A stretch of DNA of 64,000 bases from Nemertoderma westbladi (taxonomy: Eukaryota; Xenacoelomorpha; Nemertodermatida; Nemertodermatidae), in NCBI GenBank assembly GCA_032718475.1, contig JAUCBJ010008450.1, forward strand, positions 1-64,000, given 5' to 3'. The notes under the pieces were generated by a model that saw only the letters and a list, made by a program, of their open reading frames with translations, was not told the origin of the DNA and ran no database searches. Below are positions 30,135 to 40,700 of the stretch, one piece after another; the first letter of the stretch is position 1, and the number at the start of each line of letters is the position of its first letter. Made by a program: the position numbers and the translations under genes.

Positions 30135-31498
30135 CTAACGTATTATTATTACCCCCCGGCCCGTACGGTTACACCAGTCCTGGTTCTGTCGTCCGGTGCA
30201 TGTAAGTGGGGTATTAACGAACGTTTCCATTACTTCGGGCTCCTTGTAAATACTACCCGAACTGGCCTCACTCTCTGATAATCCCAACTGCGCCAGTTCT
30301 AGTCGGCGCTTTTGCTTAGCCTGATATTGCATAAGCCCCCTTAACAGGGCATGCATATCATCCCGCATGCGCTTTCCCGCTCTCTCTCTCTCTCTGTCCA
30401 CTCGCAAACTGTGGTTCGCTAACTCTGTTTCTCTCGCCACCCGCTCTCTACGCTCGCTCTCTACTCTCGCTCTTTATGCTCATTCTCTACTCTCCTCTCT
30501 CGCTCTTTACGCTCGTTCTCTACTCTCGCCTCTCGCTCTTTACGTTCCTCTGTCTCTCTCTCTTCTTGCTCTCTACAGTTCTTCGCCACCCTTTCAGCCC
30601 TCTCTCTACATTCCCTTGCCAACTCTCTCTCTTTCTCTAACAACGCAGTTCCCTCGTCCAACTGCCTCTCTAATTCTTTCTGGTCTAGCGCCACCATGTC
30701 CAGTTGACATGCCAGATCTATCTCTAACACCCTTCTTGCTTTCGCGGAGGATGTAGCGGACTTATCGGTCGCGACGGACTCCCGTCGCCTCTCTGTCCTA
30801 CTAACTTTCCCCCGCTTTCTGGGGTTCTCGCTAACCAACGAGACCGAATCCTCGGGGTTAACCTCGGGTTCGCCCTCGTGCGGATCCGCCCAACCCACTA
30901 ACTTAATTCCCCTAGCATCCACTAAATACGGCCCTACGTACACTACTTCAGGCTCCATATCCCTGGATCACCACAGTTCGGTGGCAACCCTCCTCGCTCT
31001 CTCACTCGCCAGTTCTCCCTGTCCAAAGTGGACTAAATACCGGAAATGTTTGTTAGACTCACCTAGCCTTTGGTGTAACTTAGGCTGGTCTACCTTTCCT
31101 CCCTCTCTGGCCTCCTTCAGTAGTTTCTTCGTGGAGTTGTAGGCCCGTCGTAGCCGATCGCTCGTCCCGACGTCCTCTTCGCCGACTCCTCCACCTCTCC
31201 TGGTTCAGCGTCGTACCGGCGGCCCCACCATAGCCATTCCGGTGGGCTGTCCGTCGCCCTTGGCCTGTGGCTGGCTGGCGACTACGGTACTCCGACCGCC
31301 GTCATGCGTCGACTCGTCCTTCCCTCATGGTTGACGGCCGCCCTCCGCTTGGGCTACCATATTGTCCCTTGTCGGCGAATCCGGCGTCGCAGGTCGATAC
31401 CGTCGCGTCGCGGCCTCACGGATCGTTTGGTTCGTATCGTCCAGGGTCCGCGGCGGCGTCCTCTCTCCCTCTGGATCTCGGGGCTCTCTATCGCTCAT
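30135..31498 (-). pseudogene. X2 ORF1, gag N-terminal coiled-coil protein
   Basis: Minus-strand counterpart of 10202-11645, starting at ATG 31498 (MSDREPRDPEGERTPP). Comparison of the two copies shows at least one CGA to TGA nonsense change near 31325, plus frameshifts near 30960 and 30450. The best-kept parts are 30958-30461 (EVVYVGPYLVDARGIKLVGW, then the coiled coil) and 30440-30135 (RMRDDMHALLRGLMQYQAK). The leader before the ATG contains AACTGTGACTGCTAAGAG, shared with X1. Not functional as it stands. Confidence 0.65.
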
Positions 31499-31552
31499 CT
31501 CTTTACTTTCTCTTAGCAGTCACAGTTCGATGGCAGTTGGTTAATTGTTCAC

Positions 31553-32074
31553 TGTGACGGGATCAGAGATCCTGACCGGGTTGATTGTTATACGCATCAC
31601 CGTGGGCTTTAAGATGGTACTGATAGGTTTGGCCGAGGCAGTTGGAGAAAAGCGTTCAGAGTTTGATGTTGTTTCTTTGACGTTGTAATACCACAATTAA
31701 TATGGTAACTGAGATAATAGTATATTAATGTTGGTACCGGTAATAGTATATGATGACAGCCGATGTCGAACGAACGGTGTCGGTGAACAATTGTTACCAG
31801 TCTGCACTAAACTGACTGACTACTTGTCACCCTTGCACTCTCTGGGAGTGTGTCCCCTCTGCAGCTAGCCTCTACTAGCTGTGTCCCCTCCGAGGTGGTT
31901 TGACCTCTAACCTTCCTTTGTGTGTGGCTTCGGGGCTTGTGTTGCCCCCCCCCCCCCCAAATGTTGGTTGTGATACGAGATTAATATTTATAATCTCGTA
32001 TCTCCAACATATTGCTGAAAATGCCACTATCCCATTTTCTGGTGGGTAATGAGGCGGAATTGAATCCGCTTACA
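31553..32074 (-). repeat. X-family LTR shared by X2 (5') and the upstream partial copy (3')
   Basis: Plus-strand limits are TGTGACGGG at 31553 and CCGCTTACA at 32074 (522 bp). On its gag side it is followed by ORF1. On its other side a purine-rich GGAAAGGGACACAG (minus strand) and the 3' ORF precede it, so it serves as both a 5' and a 3' LTR. It contains a 14-C tract (31947-31960) and the 50-bp palindrome at 31961-32010. Confidence 0.7.
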
Positions 32075-33314
32075 CTGTGTCCCTTTCCAGCCTGGTATTC
32101 GCCCATGGCCTTCCACCCTTCTACCTCCCTCGGTCTCTTCCTTCCGAAGTCGTCCTCAGACCCCATAGACATCGGCATTCCTTGCAGCCCCGATGTAGAC
32201 TATATCGGTGTCTCTTCCATCCAACCCAGTTCGTCCCCCAGTCGAAACTCGCCCGAGGTCTCCGATCCTCACCTCAACTCGTCCAAGTCTTGGGCTTCGA
32301 ACTTGTACTCCCTTCCCTTTATATCTGCCTCTCTGCCTGCTGCCTCCCTTCTCTCTCTCCTGGCAACTTCCTCTAGTCTCCTCTCCTTAATCCTATCTGC
32401 CTCCTGTTTCTCCCATCCCTTGTACAGTGTGTCTACCTCTCTGTCCACCAGGTGTTGGGCATTGTCGCCCTTCAGCCCCGGGTGGTCTACAAGACCTTCT
32501 AGGGCCACCTTAAAGGCTCTCCTGTGGCTCAGAGGTGATCCCGATAGTAGAAACGCCGTCGGCTCCCTGCCGATAATCACCGTGATGAATAGGTTTAGTA
32601 AACCTATTATTATCCAGTCCTCCTGTAGGATATATCTCTTCTGATAAATCTTTATCACTCCCTTCCAGAAGTGATATAGTTCCTCCTTCCCCGGTCTCGC
32701 TCCCCACTTGAATGAGTTTGCAAGTTCCGCTCTGTATTCCTCCCGGAACTTGTTCCAGTCCATTGGCTTGTGGCAGACGAGTCCCATCAGTTGGCCCATC
32801 ACCATGGCTCTGTAATGTCCCATGTTGTCCACCAATCCCAATCCGTCTGGTTTCAACATAGCCATGTAGACTACCTGCATGTCCAGAAGATTCGGGGTGC
32901 CCAGTCCAATAATTCTGTCCGCATCGCCGCGTATTGCCAATCCCACCTTGACCATAGTCTTCAACCTCACTAGCTCCTGCACCGCGCTCAGCAACCGGTT
33001 TCGCTCCTCTTCCCGTAGGTCCCTAGGTTGAATAGAAAGATATCTCCGTTCGGCGCCACTAAGTGCAGCAATATGGTTCTAGCTGATCCTCCCGACCCAC
33101 TTCTCGAGCCCTCGTCATCCTCCACAGTCCCTTCGTCGTCTAGGACAATGTATCCACCCCTCTCCACGGAATCTACAAACCTCCTCCACTCCTTCCTCAG
33201 TGGTTCCCTCGGGTACTTCGGTATCCCGAACCTAGCCTCATCCCCCTTTACAACGTAGCGAAGATGCTCATCGATTGCATTGTCCAATGACGGTGTCCCG
33301 TAGGTCCTGACCAG
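32075..33314 (-). mobile_element. BEL-like family X, 3' end of a further copy (X3)
   Basis: This is sequence 5' (minus strand) of the 31553-32074 LTR. It carries the same 3' ORF as the damaged one beside the 12175-12786 LTR. It ends at about 33311-33325, where LINE coding sequence takes over. The arrangement (3' end, LTR, full internal, LTR) is what recombination between LTRs of two copies leaves behind. Confidence 0.6.
32269..33314 (-). pseudogene. X-family 3' ORF (CHKPMDW protein), unknown function
   Basis: Two overlapping minus-strand frames (33287-32988 with open sequence above it, and 32994-32269) make one protein of about 350 residues, broken near 33050. An in-frame TGA after DLDELR (about 32269) is followed by 22 more residues to a TAG. 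Visible parts: RYVVKGDEARFGIPKYPREP; a middle with GQLMGLVCHKPMDWNKF and FKWGARPGKEELYHFWKG; a short hydrophobic stretch DWIIIGLLNLFITVIIG; then a charged coiled coil (RLEEVARRERREAAGREAD). Position just before the 3' LTR resembles that of env or accessory genes, but no env feature is convincing. Not recognised. Confidence 0.5.
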
Positions 33315-33325
33315 TCGTTGCTCGG

Positions 33326-34658
33326 GTTTTTTAGGAATGTGGCCACGGGTCTATCTGTAGTTGGAATTTTACTTCCAAGTTTTTCTCCGACAGATACATA
33401 GTGGTTATTAAATGCATTTGAAATACAATATTCATCTTCCTCCAATTTTGACCTGACTAGGAAAGTAGATGGATAGCTAGACGACTTGTTCCTATTAGTA
33501 AGTATTTTTATAGTATTCCAGGTTTGACTAATATTATATTTAAATTTTTCAAAGAGATGTGAAAAATGACGTTTTTTTGAGTTTCGGATTAAAGTTGTTA
33601 ATAAATTTTTATATTTCGTGTAAGATGTTTTTGTTTCTTCCGTTTTAGTTTTTATGAATGAGGAAAATAATTTTTGTTTCCTTTTGATACAAGCATAAAT
33701 AGAATTTGTTATCCATGGTTTTTCAATGTTTATTAATATAAATTGTTTAAATGGAAAGTTTAGCACAAATAAATTTTGGTATTCTGATATAAACTTGTAC
33801 GCTTCAGTTGCATCGGTTTCATTCAGGATTGTTTCCCATTCCTTATGTTTTGATTTATTGCCAAGAGCGTTCAAAAATTTATTTATATTAGAATCGGAGG
33901 TGTCCCTTTTAGTGTGGAAATTTGGTGGTGGCGGTACGGAATTATGCGCAATATCACAGATTGCAAAAATGGTCAGGTGGTCAGATATATCTGCTATAAT
34001 TATACCTGATTCGCAAATAGTTGAATAATCATTTGTTAGAATGTTGTCTATTGCGGTTGAGGTCGTGTCTGTTATTCGCGTAGGCTAATTTATTATGGGC
34101 AAAAAACAGTGAGATGATATGGTTTCAAAAAATGTATGCGCTATTGGTGATGTGTTTATTTGCAGTATATTTATGTTGAAATCACCCATAAGATAACAAA
34201 TTTTACCTTCATTGTTGATTTTTGTTAAGGTTGAACTGAGTAATTTGAGAAATTCCTCCAAATCTGAGTTAGGCGGGCGATAAATGCAACCAAATATAAT
34301 ATTTTTATTAGACCCTCGTTACCATTCTATAAAATGTAGATTCAAACAGGCCTGAATTGAATATATTGAGATCATTTCGCTTAATATTAAGCGAATTATG
34401 AATATATATACCAGTTCCACCACCATTTTGATTTTTTCTATAATTATATTTAAAGTCGTAGTTTTTTAAGGCAAAGGAATCATGATTGAGATTATTTTGC
34501 CAAGTTTCAGTTATGCCAATAATTCGTGGGGGCTCAGATATGCATTGTAGCATGTATGTGAGATTATCTAAATTCTTGTTGAGACCACGAATGTTGGTGT
34601 GCATAAAGGAAAAATTAGAAGAATTATTAAGAAGTGAAAAATCAGAATGATGTGGCAT
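33326..34658 (-). pseudogene. LINE endonuclease and linker, RT missing
   Basis: The minus-strand frame from 34658 gives MHTNIRGLNKNLDNL and IGITETWQNN. After a shift near 34310 it continues with GCIYRPPNSDLEEFL, YLMGDFNINIL, TSTAIDNIL and ISDHLTIF, the signature blocks of AP-type endonucleases. An in-frame TAG lies near 34090. The following linker (33874-33326) is Lys-rich with WNTIKILTNR and NAFNNHYVSVGEKL, as in LINE proteins just before the RT. The enzyme would nick target DNA. Confidence 0.8.
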
Positions 34659-34945
34659 TTAATATTATGATAAAAATTAGTGTGTGTGGTATGTTCTGCC
34701 ATAGGCAGTCAACTGAACAATAAATAGCAATGTTCCAACAAGATATATTATATTGCAGTATGGTAAGGTTTGTAATGAATATAGTAGTACCGGTATATCA
34801 CGTTGGTGCCTAACTCCACTAAACATACAGACTCGATACCGTAAGGAGTAAAGTACCCCAGTAGGAATCGAGTTAGGTCCTACTAAGGTTTGTAATGACC
34901 TCCACCATTATATTAATATCTCCTAGTCTGGGTCCAGCTGTCCAT

Positions 34946-35266
34946 CTACTCCATTTCCATCTCTTTCACTGTGGTGAAAAAGTTCGCTATACTAGAATTT
35001 AATAGATCTCTATTTATAATGGATGGTAGACGATAGTCATTAATTGATAATAAATATTCTGAATCGTCTTCAATGTTTTGAAAAGGAAAAATATTAACAA
35101 TACAATTTGTACAGATCCATCGTGAATTCGAAAGAAAAAAATCAATATCTTTTTTTATTAAGGAAAAACACTTAATGTGATATTTTGCGTTACATACCCA
35201 ACAGTGTAATACTTTCTTATTGTTAGAATTTATATTTTTAGTACATTTTTGGCATTTCTCGAGCAT
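34946..35266 (-). CDS. PHD-finger ORF of LINE (ORF1 type)
   Basis: The 106-residue frame begins with a C4HC3 PHD finger: CQKC, LHCWVC, YHIKC and WICTNC spaced as expected over residues 4-54. It is followed by FPFQNIEDDSEYLL, a form common after such fingers in LINE-encoded proteins. It lies 290 bp upstream of the endonuclease on the same strand. The end is abrupt, so it is likely truncated. A host PHD protein is less likely given the context. Confidence 0.7.
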   Translation of the reverse strand: MLEKCQKCTKNINSNNKKVLHCWVCNAKYHIKCFSLIKKDIDFFLSNSRWICTNCIVNIFPFQNIEDDSEYLLSINDYRLPSIINRDLLNSSIANFFTTVKEMEME

Positions 35267-36091
35267 TTGAAGTTGGTACCAGTTTAAAGATCAAAGCAAA
35301 TCCCCTCTAAAAAATGTATATAAGAGGAACAACTACAACTAGAAAAATTTAGGTGTGATTTTTATCTACACTACTGAATATAGGAAATCATGCAATATAA
35401 TTAGGCCTTCCTACTGAGACTAACTAATTAAGAAAGTAAGCTACAGATACCTATAAAGAACAGTTTGAATGAGTCAAAGTCCAAACAACAAAAACAAAAA
35501 GCAAAACAAAAGTACTAAAAGCAAGCTCTACAAAATGTTGCAGGGTGACGGCGATTTTGGACAAATAAATTTGCCCAATATATTTAGTACATGTACATGT
35601 ATATATATAATATATATATATGGTGTATGTTTGTTTATGTATTTATATCCCTAATCAAATGGTTTGTAAAAAAAGGGATGGGAATATAGTTAGGGGATTA
35701 TAGGTCGGGATGGTGCCACCAGTTTATGAAACATGGCATTAAACTATGAATTCCTGAAAAATTGAAAGAAAGTTTTATACTGAATAAAGTTAACACAAAA
35801 CTGAATCGAATCCTTATAAATCAACACAAAACGTGTTTCTCTTCCGGTATGGTACGGTACTGGTACCGGCATGGTCTATAGCTATACTATAAATGATTAC
35901 TCAGTAGGAGCGAAGCCTAGAAACATTGGATCATTTTCTGAACGTGGGGATTCTACAACTCTGGCAGTCTGCCGCTTCTCATTTCTTGATAGACGCTCCT
36001 GCCTTGTGAACGTTTTCATCAACTTAGTATCTTCAGTAGTAGAAATCTCAAACCGACGATCATTTTTGTCAATTCCAATTATTCGTCTGTC
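35267..36091. other. Stretch between two LINE ORFs, no clear gene
   Basis: AT-rich. A plus-strand frame at 35469-35654 is Lys/Asn-rich and then runs into an AT dinucleotide repeat (35605-35625), and was not accepted. The part above about 35870 continues in the ORF1-like minus-strand reading with stops. Confidence 0.4.
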
Positions 36092-36832
36092 TCATGACCA
36101 TGCTATCCCAATTTTCCTTGACTTCTTTAGGATCGTTTGGCAGTATCTTGTTAGGCACTCTGTTATAAAGAATGGTGAGCCCTTCAAAACGGCACAGCGG
36201 CACAATTGCACAATAATTGGAGGAGTGATTTCTTTCGACATTCCAGGAACAGATGAACCAACTTTGCGAATAGTAGTTGTAAGTCGATGGCATCGATTTA
36301 CTTCCCATTCCTCCACTGTAAGGTCCAACTGCTGTAGGAAGAATTGCTGGACAACGGCCCATGTATCATTTTCCGTTTTTTCCCGTGGTTCATGTGCGAC
36401 TCCATGGATAATTATACAATTCCTTCGCAAATATTGTTCAATATCATCTTGTCGACGGCTAAGAACATCTTGTTGATTTTGTAGCGTATTCTTAATTTCA
36501 TTGATGGATTCCCATATCTTCTCCAGCTCGTAGTTCACATTTTTCTTTATACTCGAAATCAATGATGCTCTCTGCTTAGCCGATAACAACGGTGTGACTG
36601 GTTCCCCGGCAGTAGATGCTTTCATGGATAAATTTGCTGGACTTGGTTCATCTGGGGAGCTGGATATAGCCTGTGTATATTCACCTAGTTTCGATATAAT
36701 AATCTTCTCAATTCTGTCTTCAAAAGATGTTAAATTTTCCTCTAATCCTAGAATTTGATTCATTTCATTAGAAAATGATTTACTGAGGTTACCTGTCACT
36801 TTTGATTTCTGTTCTCCACTTCGCTTCAGCAT
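36092..36832 (-). CDS. LINE ORF1-like protein (coiled coil plus RRM-like domain)
   Basis: A 246-codon minus-strand frame from the ATG at 36832. Residues 1-90 are polar. About 95-150 form a coiled coil (SIKKNVNYELEKIWESINEI). DDIEQYLRRNCIIIHGV then begins an RRM-like domain, with VNRCHRL and PPIIVQLCR, and an ITECLTRY segment near the end. This order is the ORF1p layout of L1/L2/CR1-type LINEs, an RNA-binding chaperone. The C-terminal domain is cut short. It may belong to the PHD/endonuclease LINE at 33315-35270 or to another insertion. Confidence 0.65.
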   Translation of the reverse strand: MLKRSGEQKSKVTGNLSKSFSNEMNQILGLEENLTSFEDRIEKIIISKLGEYTQAISSSPDEPSPANLSMKASTAGEPVTPLLSAKQRASLISSIKKNVNYELEKIWESINEIKNTLQNQQDVLSRRQDDIEQYLRRNCIIIHGVAHEPREKTENDTWAVVQQFFLQQLDLTVEEWEVNRCHRLTTTIRKVGSSVPGMSKEITPPIIVQLCRCAVLKGSPFFITECLTRYCQTILKKSRKIGIAWS

Positions 36833-37236
36833 AATTTTTGTTTGGAGTACCGGTACCGGTATTTTGGTTCCTTGATTCAGTTGGTGGTATTCTAAGGCTT
36901 ATATATTACATCGAGTTTGATTCACTGCCTACGTTTGCCATGTACACGTTTGCTATGTCATTTGGTAATTGAATTTGAGCATTTGTGTTTAACAGTTTAT
37001 TTAGTTTCATTGCCACGTTTTTGTTAATAAATATATATATATATATATATACATAAACAATAAAAATAAAATAATAGGAAGGCATTTTATACAACCATGT
37101 TCAGCATGATCCGGTCTCTTAAATATAATTTTGAGTTAAACGAATTATGTTTTGACAGACCAATATCAAGCAAGTAAAATTATTTGGAAACAGAGAAACA
37201 ACATGTTCCTATCTGTTCAACCGTAAGTAGTCATCG
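36833..37236. other. AT-rich spacer
   Basis: No gene seen. Contains GTACCGGTACCGGTA (about 36848) and an (AT)n run at about 37028-37052. Confidence 0.5.
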
Positions 37237-37537
37237 TTTTATTTAAGCAGGGACACAAAGCGCAACCCTGTTTAAATACTGTAAGTAAAATTATCACATT
37301 GGTTACATTTTTGCATATGTGTTTCGCCGGGATTTGGCTCATCAGCTACACTAACCCGTGCAGGACACATGTTAATCAAACTATTTACACCAAAAACCAG
37401 CTAAACACACACACATACATAATAAACAAAATAGTATTGCATCCCGGCGAAACATATATGCAAAAATGTAACCAATGTGATAATTTTACTTACAGTATTT
37501 AAATAGGGTTGCGCTTCGTGTCCCTGCTTAAATAAAA
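37237..37537. mobile_element. Foldback element with TIRs of about 95 bp
   Basis: The arm 37237-37330 (TTTTATTTAAGCAGGGACAC... to ...TTTCGCCGGGA) is the near-perfect reverse complement of 37443-37537 (TCCCGGCGAAAC... to ...CTGCTTAAATAAAA). About 110 bp of unrelated sequence lies between. Size and long arms fit a MITE or foldback transposon. No target duplication is obvious beyond TTTT-rich flanks. Confidence 0.8.
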
Positions 37538-37743
37538 TTTTCAACTATGGGTGTGATATATATCACATCCATGCAGGAGATAACAACAATAAACTTTAAT
37601 TAGATATAAATGTATAGTACTGGCACCTGTTAATAATAGATCACATATATTTAAATTTATTACATATACAAAACAAAACAAAAACAATATTTAAAATTTA
37701 ACATGGAACTAGCACAATTCCAAGTTGAAACAACAAAATAAAT

Positions 37744-40700
37744 TTAAAATTCGTCTGCCAGCCCAACACCGCGCAGACCCGCCCCATCGCCAAATCCCAG
37801 AGCCCGCCAAGACCGATGTCCCCCTCGGAGGCAGAGGGAGTTGGACTGGAGGAGCACGAACTGCAACCGCCGACAAACACCCCCCAGAACGCACGCGAGG
37901 TCCCTCTCTCTCATACCATCCCGCCTCGACACAAGTGTCTCGGCGAGATGGCGGACTAAGATCTGGGCCTCAACGCTCCATACACCATCAGTGGTGCCGA
38001 CCAGAGGGGTGAACGCCATCCTCCGGTCCTCGCAGACGGTCCGGTAAGGCAGCTTCTTTAGCCGGCACCTCTGCTCCAGGAGGGACTCAGTCGAGCGGTT
38101 GGTCTGGGCGTGAGAGGTGGCGTCAGCGTTTAAAACCGTGATATCGAATGACGCCACTCTCTGGTTAGCCCAGACTACCCGCACGACCAAGTCCGCCCGC
38201 ACTCCCCCTACCTCCCTACCCTCTTTGTCAAGGTAACCCCGGGACAGGGTCACCTCCCGTTCTACGTTCGAGTTCCCGAACACGGAAGCCAACAGGTCCC
38301 CGAAGACCTCCCGAATCTCGTCGTGGCATTTAATAATTAAACCACCAGACTTGCAGCTCAGTGCATGGGTGGTGGAGAAATGACCCCCACAACCCTCGCA
38401 CTTCTCGGGGAGACCTGGTGAGGCTGTATCGGAGGATAGGTTGTCCCGGAACTCCTCCGGACTGAGGTCGGTGGAGTCGAGGACACTCGGTTGGGCGGTC
38501 AGCCAGCCCCCGGTCTTATTGAGAACTGCCCGTGTTGCGGTTCACTGTCAGTCGGCTGGTAGCGCCCCCAATGCTGCCTCCCGCTTCTCCTTGTAGGCAG
38601 AGTCCTGAGACACCCGGCTCTTGGCAAGTACGCTGCGCAGCTTGGTGTTATGGTCTGCCACATGGAGGGGTTGTCCCAAGAGTATCGCATCTCGGACTAC
38701 CGCCGTCCCCTCATGGGAAGCAGTGCGCGCCTGTCCATGTAGCATGGTGGGGTCCCGCAGGCCGATGCCACCATGGCGAGCTGGAAGGAGAACCAGCTCA
38801 TCATCAGCCAAACCGAGTAGGCTTCCAAATAGGGCGGGGATGTATTGCTGGAGGAGCGCAGTCCGGATCGGGGTTACCTCTTCCACGTCTGTAGTCCCAC
38901 TCTGCCTGTACACAGCGGGACAACCCAGTGTGTGCCGTTTGGGGGAACTCCGTAGCGACTTCCGCTAGTTTGTTTATGCTGTCCACCCACCCGGAAACCT
39001 TCTCATCAACGAACTCCTTGAGACCAGAGTGCTCCCCGATGTAGCCACCAAGGAATCGGTGTCCATTCAGCATGAGGACCCCGCTAGCACCAAACATTGC
39101 CTCCACATCAGCCTCCCACCCCGGCTTGATGATGAGATAGCTCTTCGTCGACTCGGGGTTGTATCCGATGCTGGGGCCCACCTGGAGGAGCTCCGACCAC
39201 CATTCCCAAATCCCGGACAAACTGCCCGCTGAGGAGGCGTCGTCAGAGTACAAGCATTGGCGTTGCGATGGGATGGTGGGTTGTGCTGCCTGGTCGTCGT
39301 GGAGTGACAGTTCAGGGTCTGGTGCTGTCGCCATTGGTTTGGAACCTGACTCGACGGGTGGTGAAGCGGATCCGTCGGGTGGCGACCCAGATTCAGGGGG
39401 GTGGCGAACCGGAAACACCGGGTTGCGAACAGGCCAGGATCCATGACGAACTGGACTCACCACATGGTGACTGTGTCACAATGGGTGGTGCCAAAACCAA
39501 CTCGCTTAGTGCCGAACCAAAACCACTACGTGGCGAACCGTATTCGCTGGGCGTTGGTGAACTGAACTCGCTGAGTGGCTGAGAACCCAATGATAACGCA
39601 GGTTGGGGAGAACCGAGTTGGATGGGTTCTTCCGGGGCCGACGGGGATTGCACCTTGCACAACTTCCGGACCATGGGCAGGGTCCCGCAGCCATAGCCCA
39701 ACATCGCGATGGGGTCGCCCTGAGTCCAACCCTCTTGGCTTCACAAGGGGGCGGAGGAACCAGACAGATAAAGGGTGGCATGCCCATTGCAGGCATTGAA
39801 GGGGAACCTCGAGCACCTATGCCAGTAAACCCGGCAATTCCACAAGGCAACGGGGTGACTCAGGCTGTTGAATGCATTGCGTGCATCCACCAGCAACATG
39901 GCCTGAGTAGACTCTTTGTCGAACAAGGAGGACATCGTATGGATGGGGCCCTCAGTGCCGGCCTTCACCCTGACACAAAGCTGGTCTGCCCCACACTGGA
40001 GAACAATGTCCGATTTCATTAACATCGCTATACAGTTTGCTAGGAGGCGGTAGAGCACCTCACCAACTCCGATTGGGCGGACCCCAGGTTCCTTGTCTAG
40101 TGCTACAAGACGGCATGCGTAAAGTGCCCGGATCTCACCCCACAGCACGATAGAGTTCAACAAATGACGCGCCAAACTAGCGACAGCGTTGCTCAGCCGG
40201 GCACTGTAGTTGTCGTACCGAGTCAGCAGTGCGTGCCACAGCTCCGCGTCGCCTCCTACCGGACCGGAGCTTCCCTGGAGAACACGGGCCGCCTTCAGAA
40301 CATTCTGTCCAGTAACATCAACGCTCTCTAAAGGAGGGAGGTTTTCGCAGAGGTTGAGGACAGAGGGAGAAATCGTCATCTGAGGAGGGTGTTTCTCTTC
40401 CAGGGTGTCCCGGACTGTAAAACCCGGGGGTTTACCCTCGGCTTGGGCGTTGGGTCCAGAACGCCTCCCCCGTCGCGCTCCGTCAGCATCCAGACTGCGG
40501 ACCGGTTCATCCCGGTGAGGACCTTCTGGTTGAAGATCCTCGCAGTGTTGGCTGGGGCCGCCCAGCCAAGTTGCAGCACTCCGCCTCCACCAGAAGGGCC
40601 TCGAATTTCCCGCACTCCCACGCCCTCAGTCGTCTGAGGACAAGCCGCCGGACATTGGGGCTCTTCGCCACGTCCAGATCTCTCTGAAAGACCATGGCGA

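Larger units (their letters stand above)
12175..32074 (-). mobile_element. BEL-like family X, LTR-internal-LTR copy (X2)
   Basis: Two LTRs in the same orientation (31553-32074 and 12175-12786) bracket an internal region read on the minus strand. In order it has ORF1 (31498-30135), an Arg/Gly-rich linker, capsid-zinc-protease ORF (28776-26770), a membrane-segment ORF (26636-26127), low-complexity repeats, then 3' ORF remnants (13409-13036). A purine tract (CATGGGGGGAG on the minus strand) precedes the 3' LTR. No RT, RNase H or integrase is present, so the element is internally deleted or non-autonomous. An RTE-like LINE (14011-25639) is inserted with the duplication CACACTCCCTA at 14000-14010 and 25640-25650. 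BEL/Pao assignment rests on gag and protease features. Confidence 0.65.
33315..35270 (-). mobile_element. LINE remnant with PHD-finger ORF and endonuclease
   Basis: On the minus strand a PHD-finger ORF (35266-34946) precedes an AP-type endonuclease (34658 to about 33900) and a linker region that normally leads to RT. RT is absent: coding ends where X3 starts at about 33315. PHD-plus-endonuclease architecture is known in CR1-like and related LINEs. The continuation was not found at the far edge of the X complex. Confidence 0.65.
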
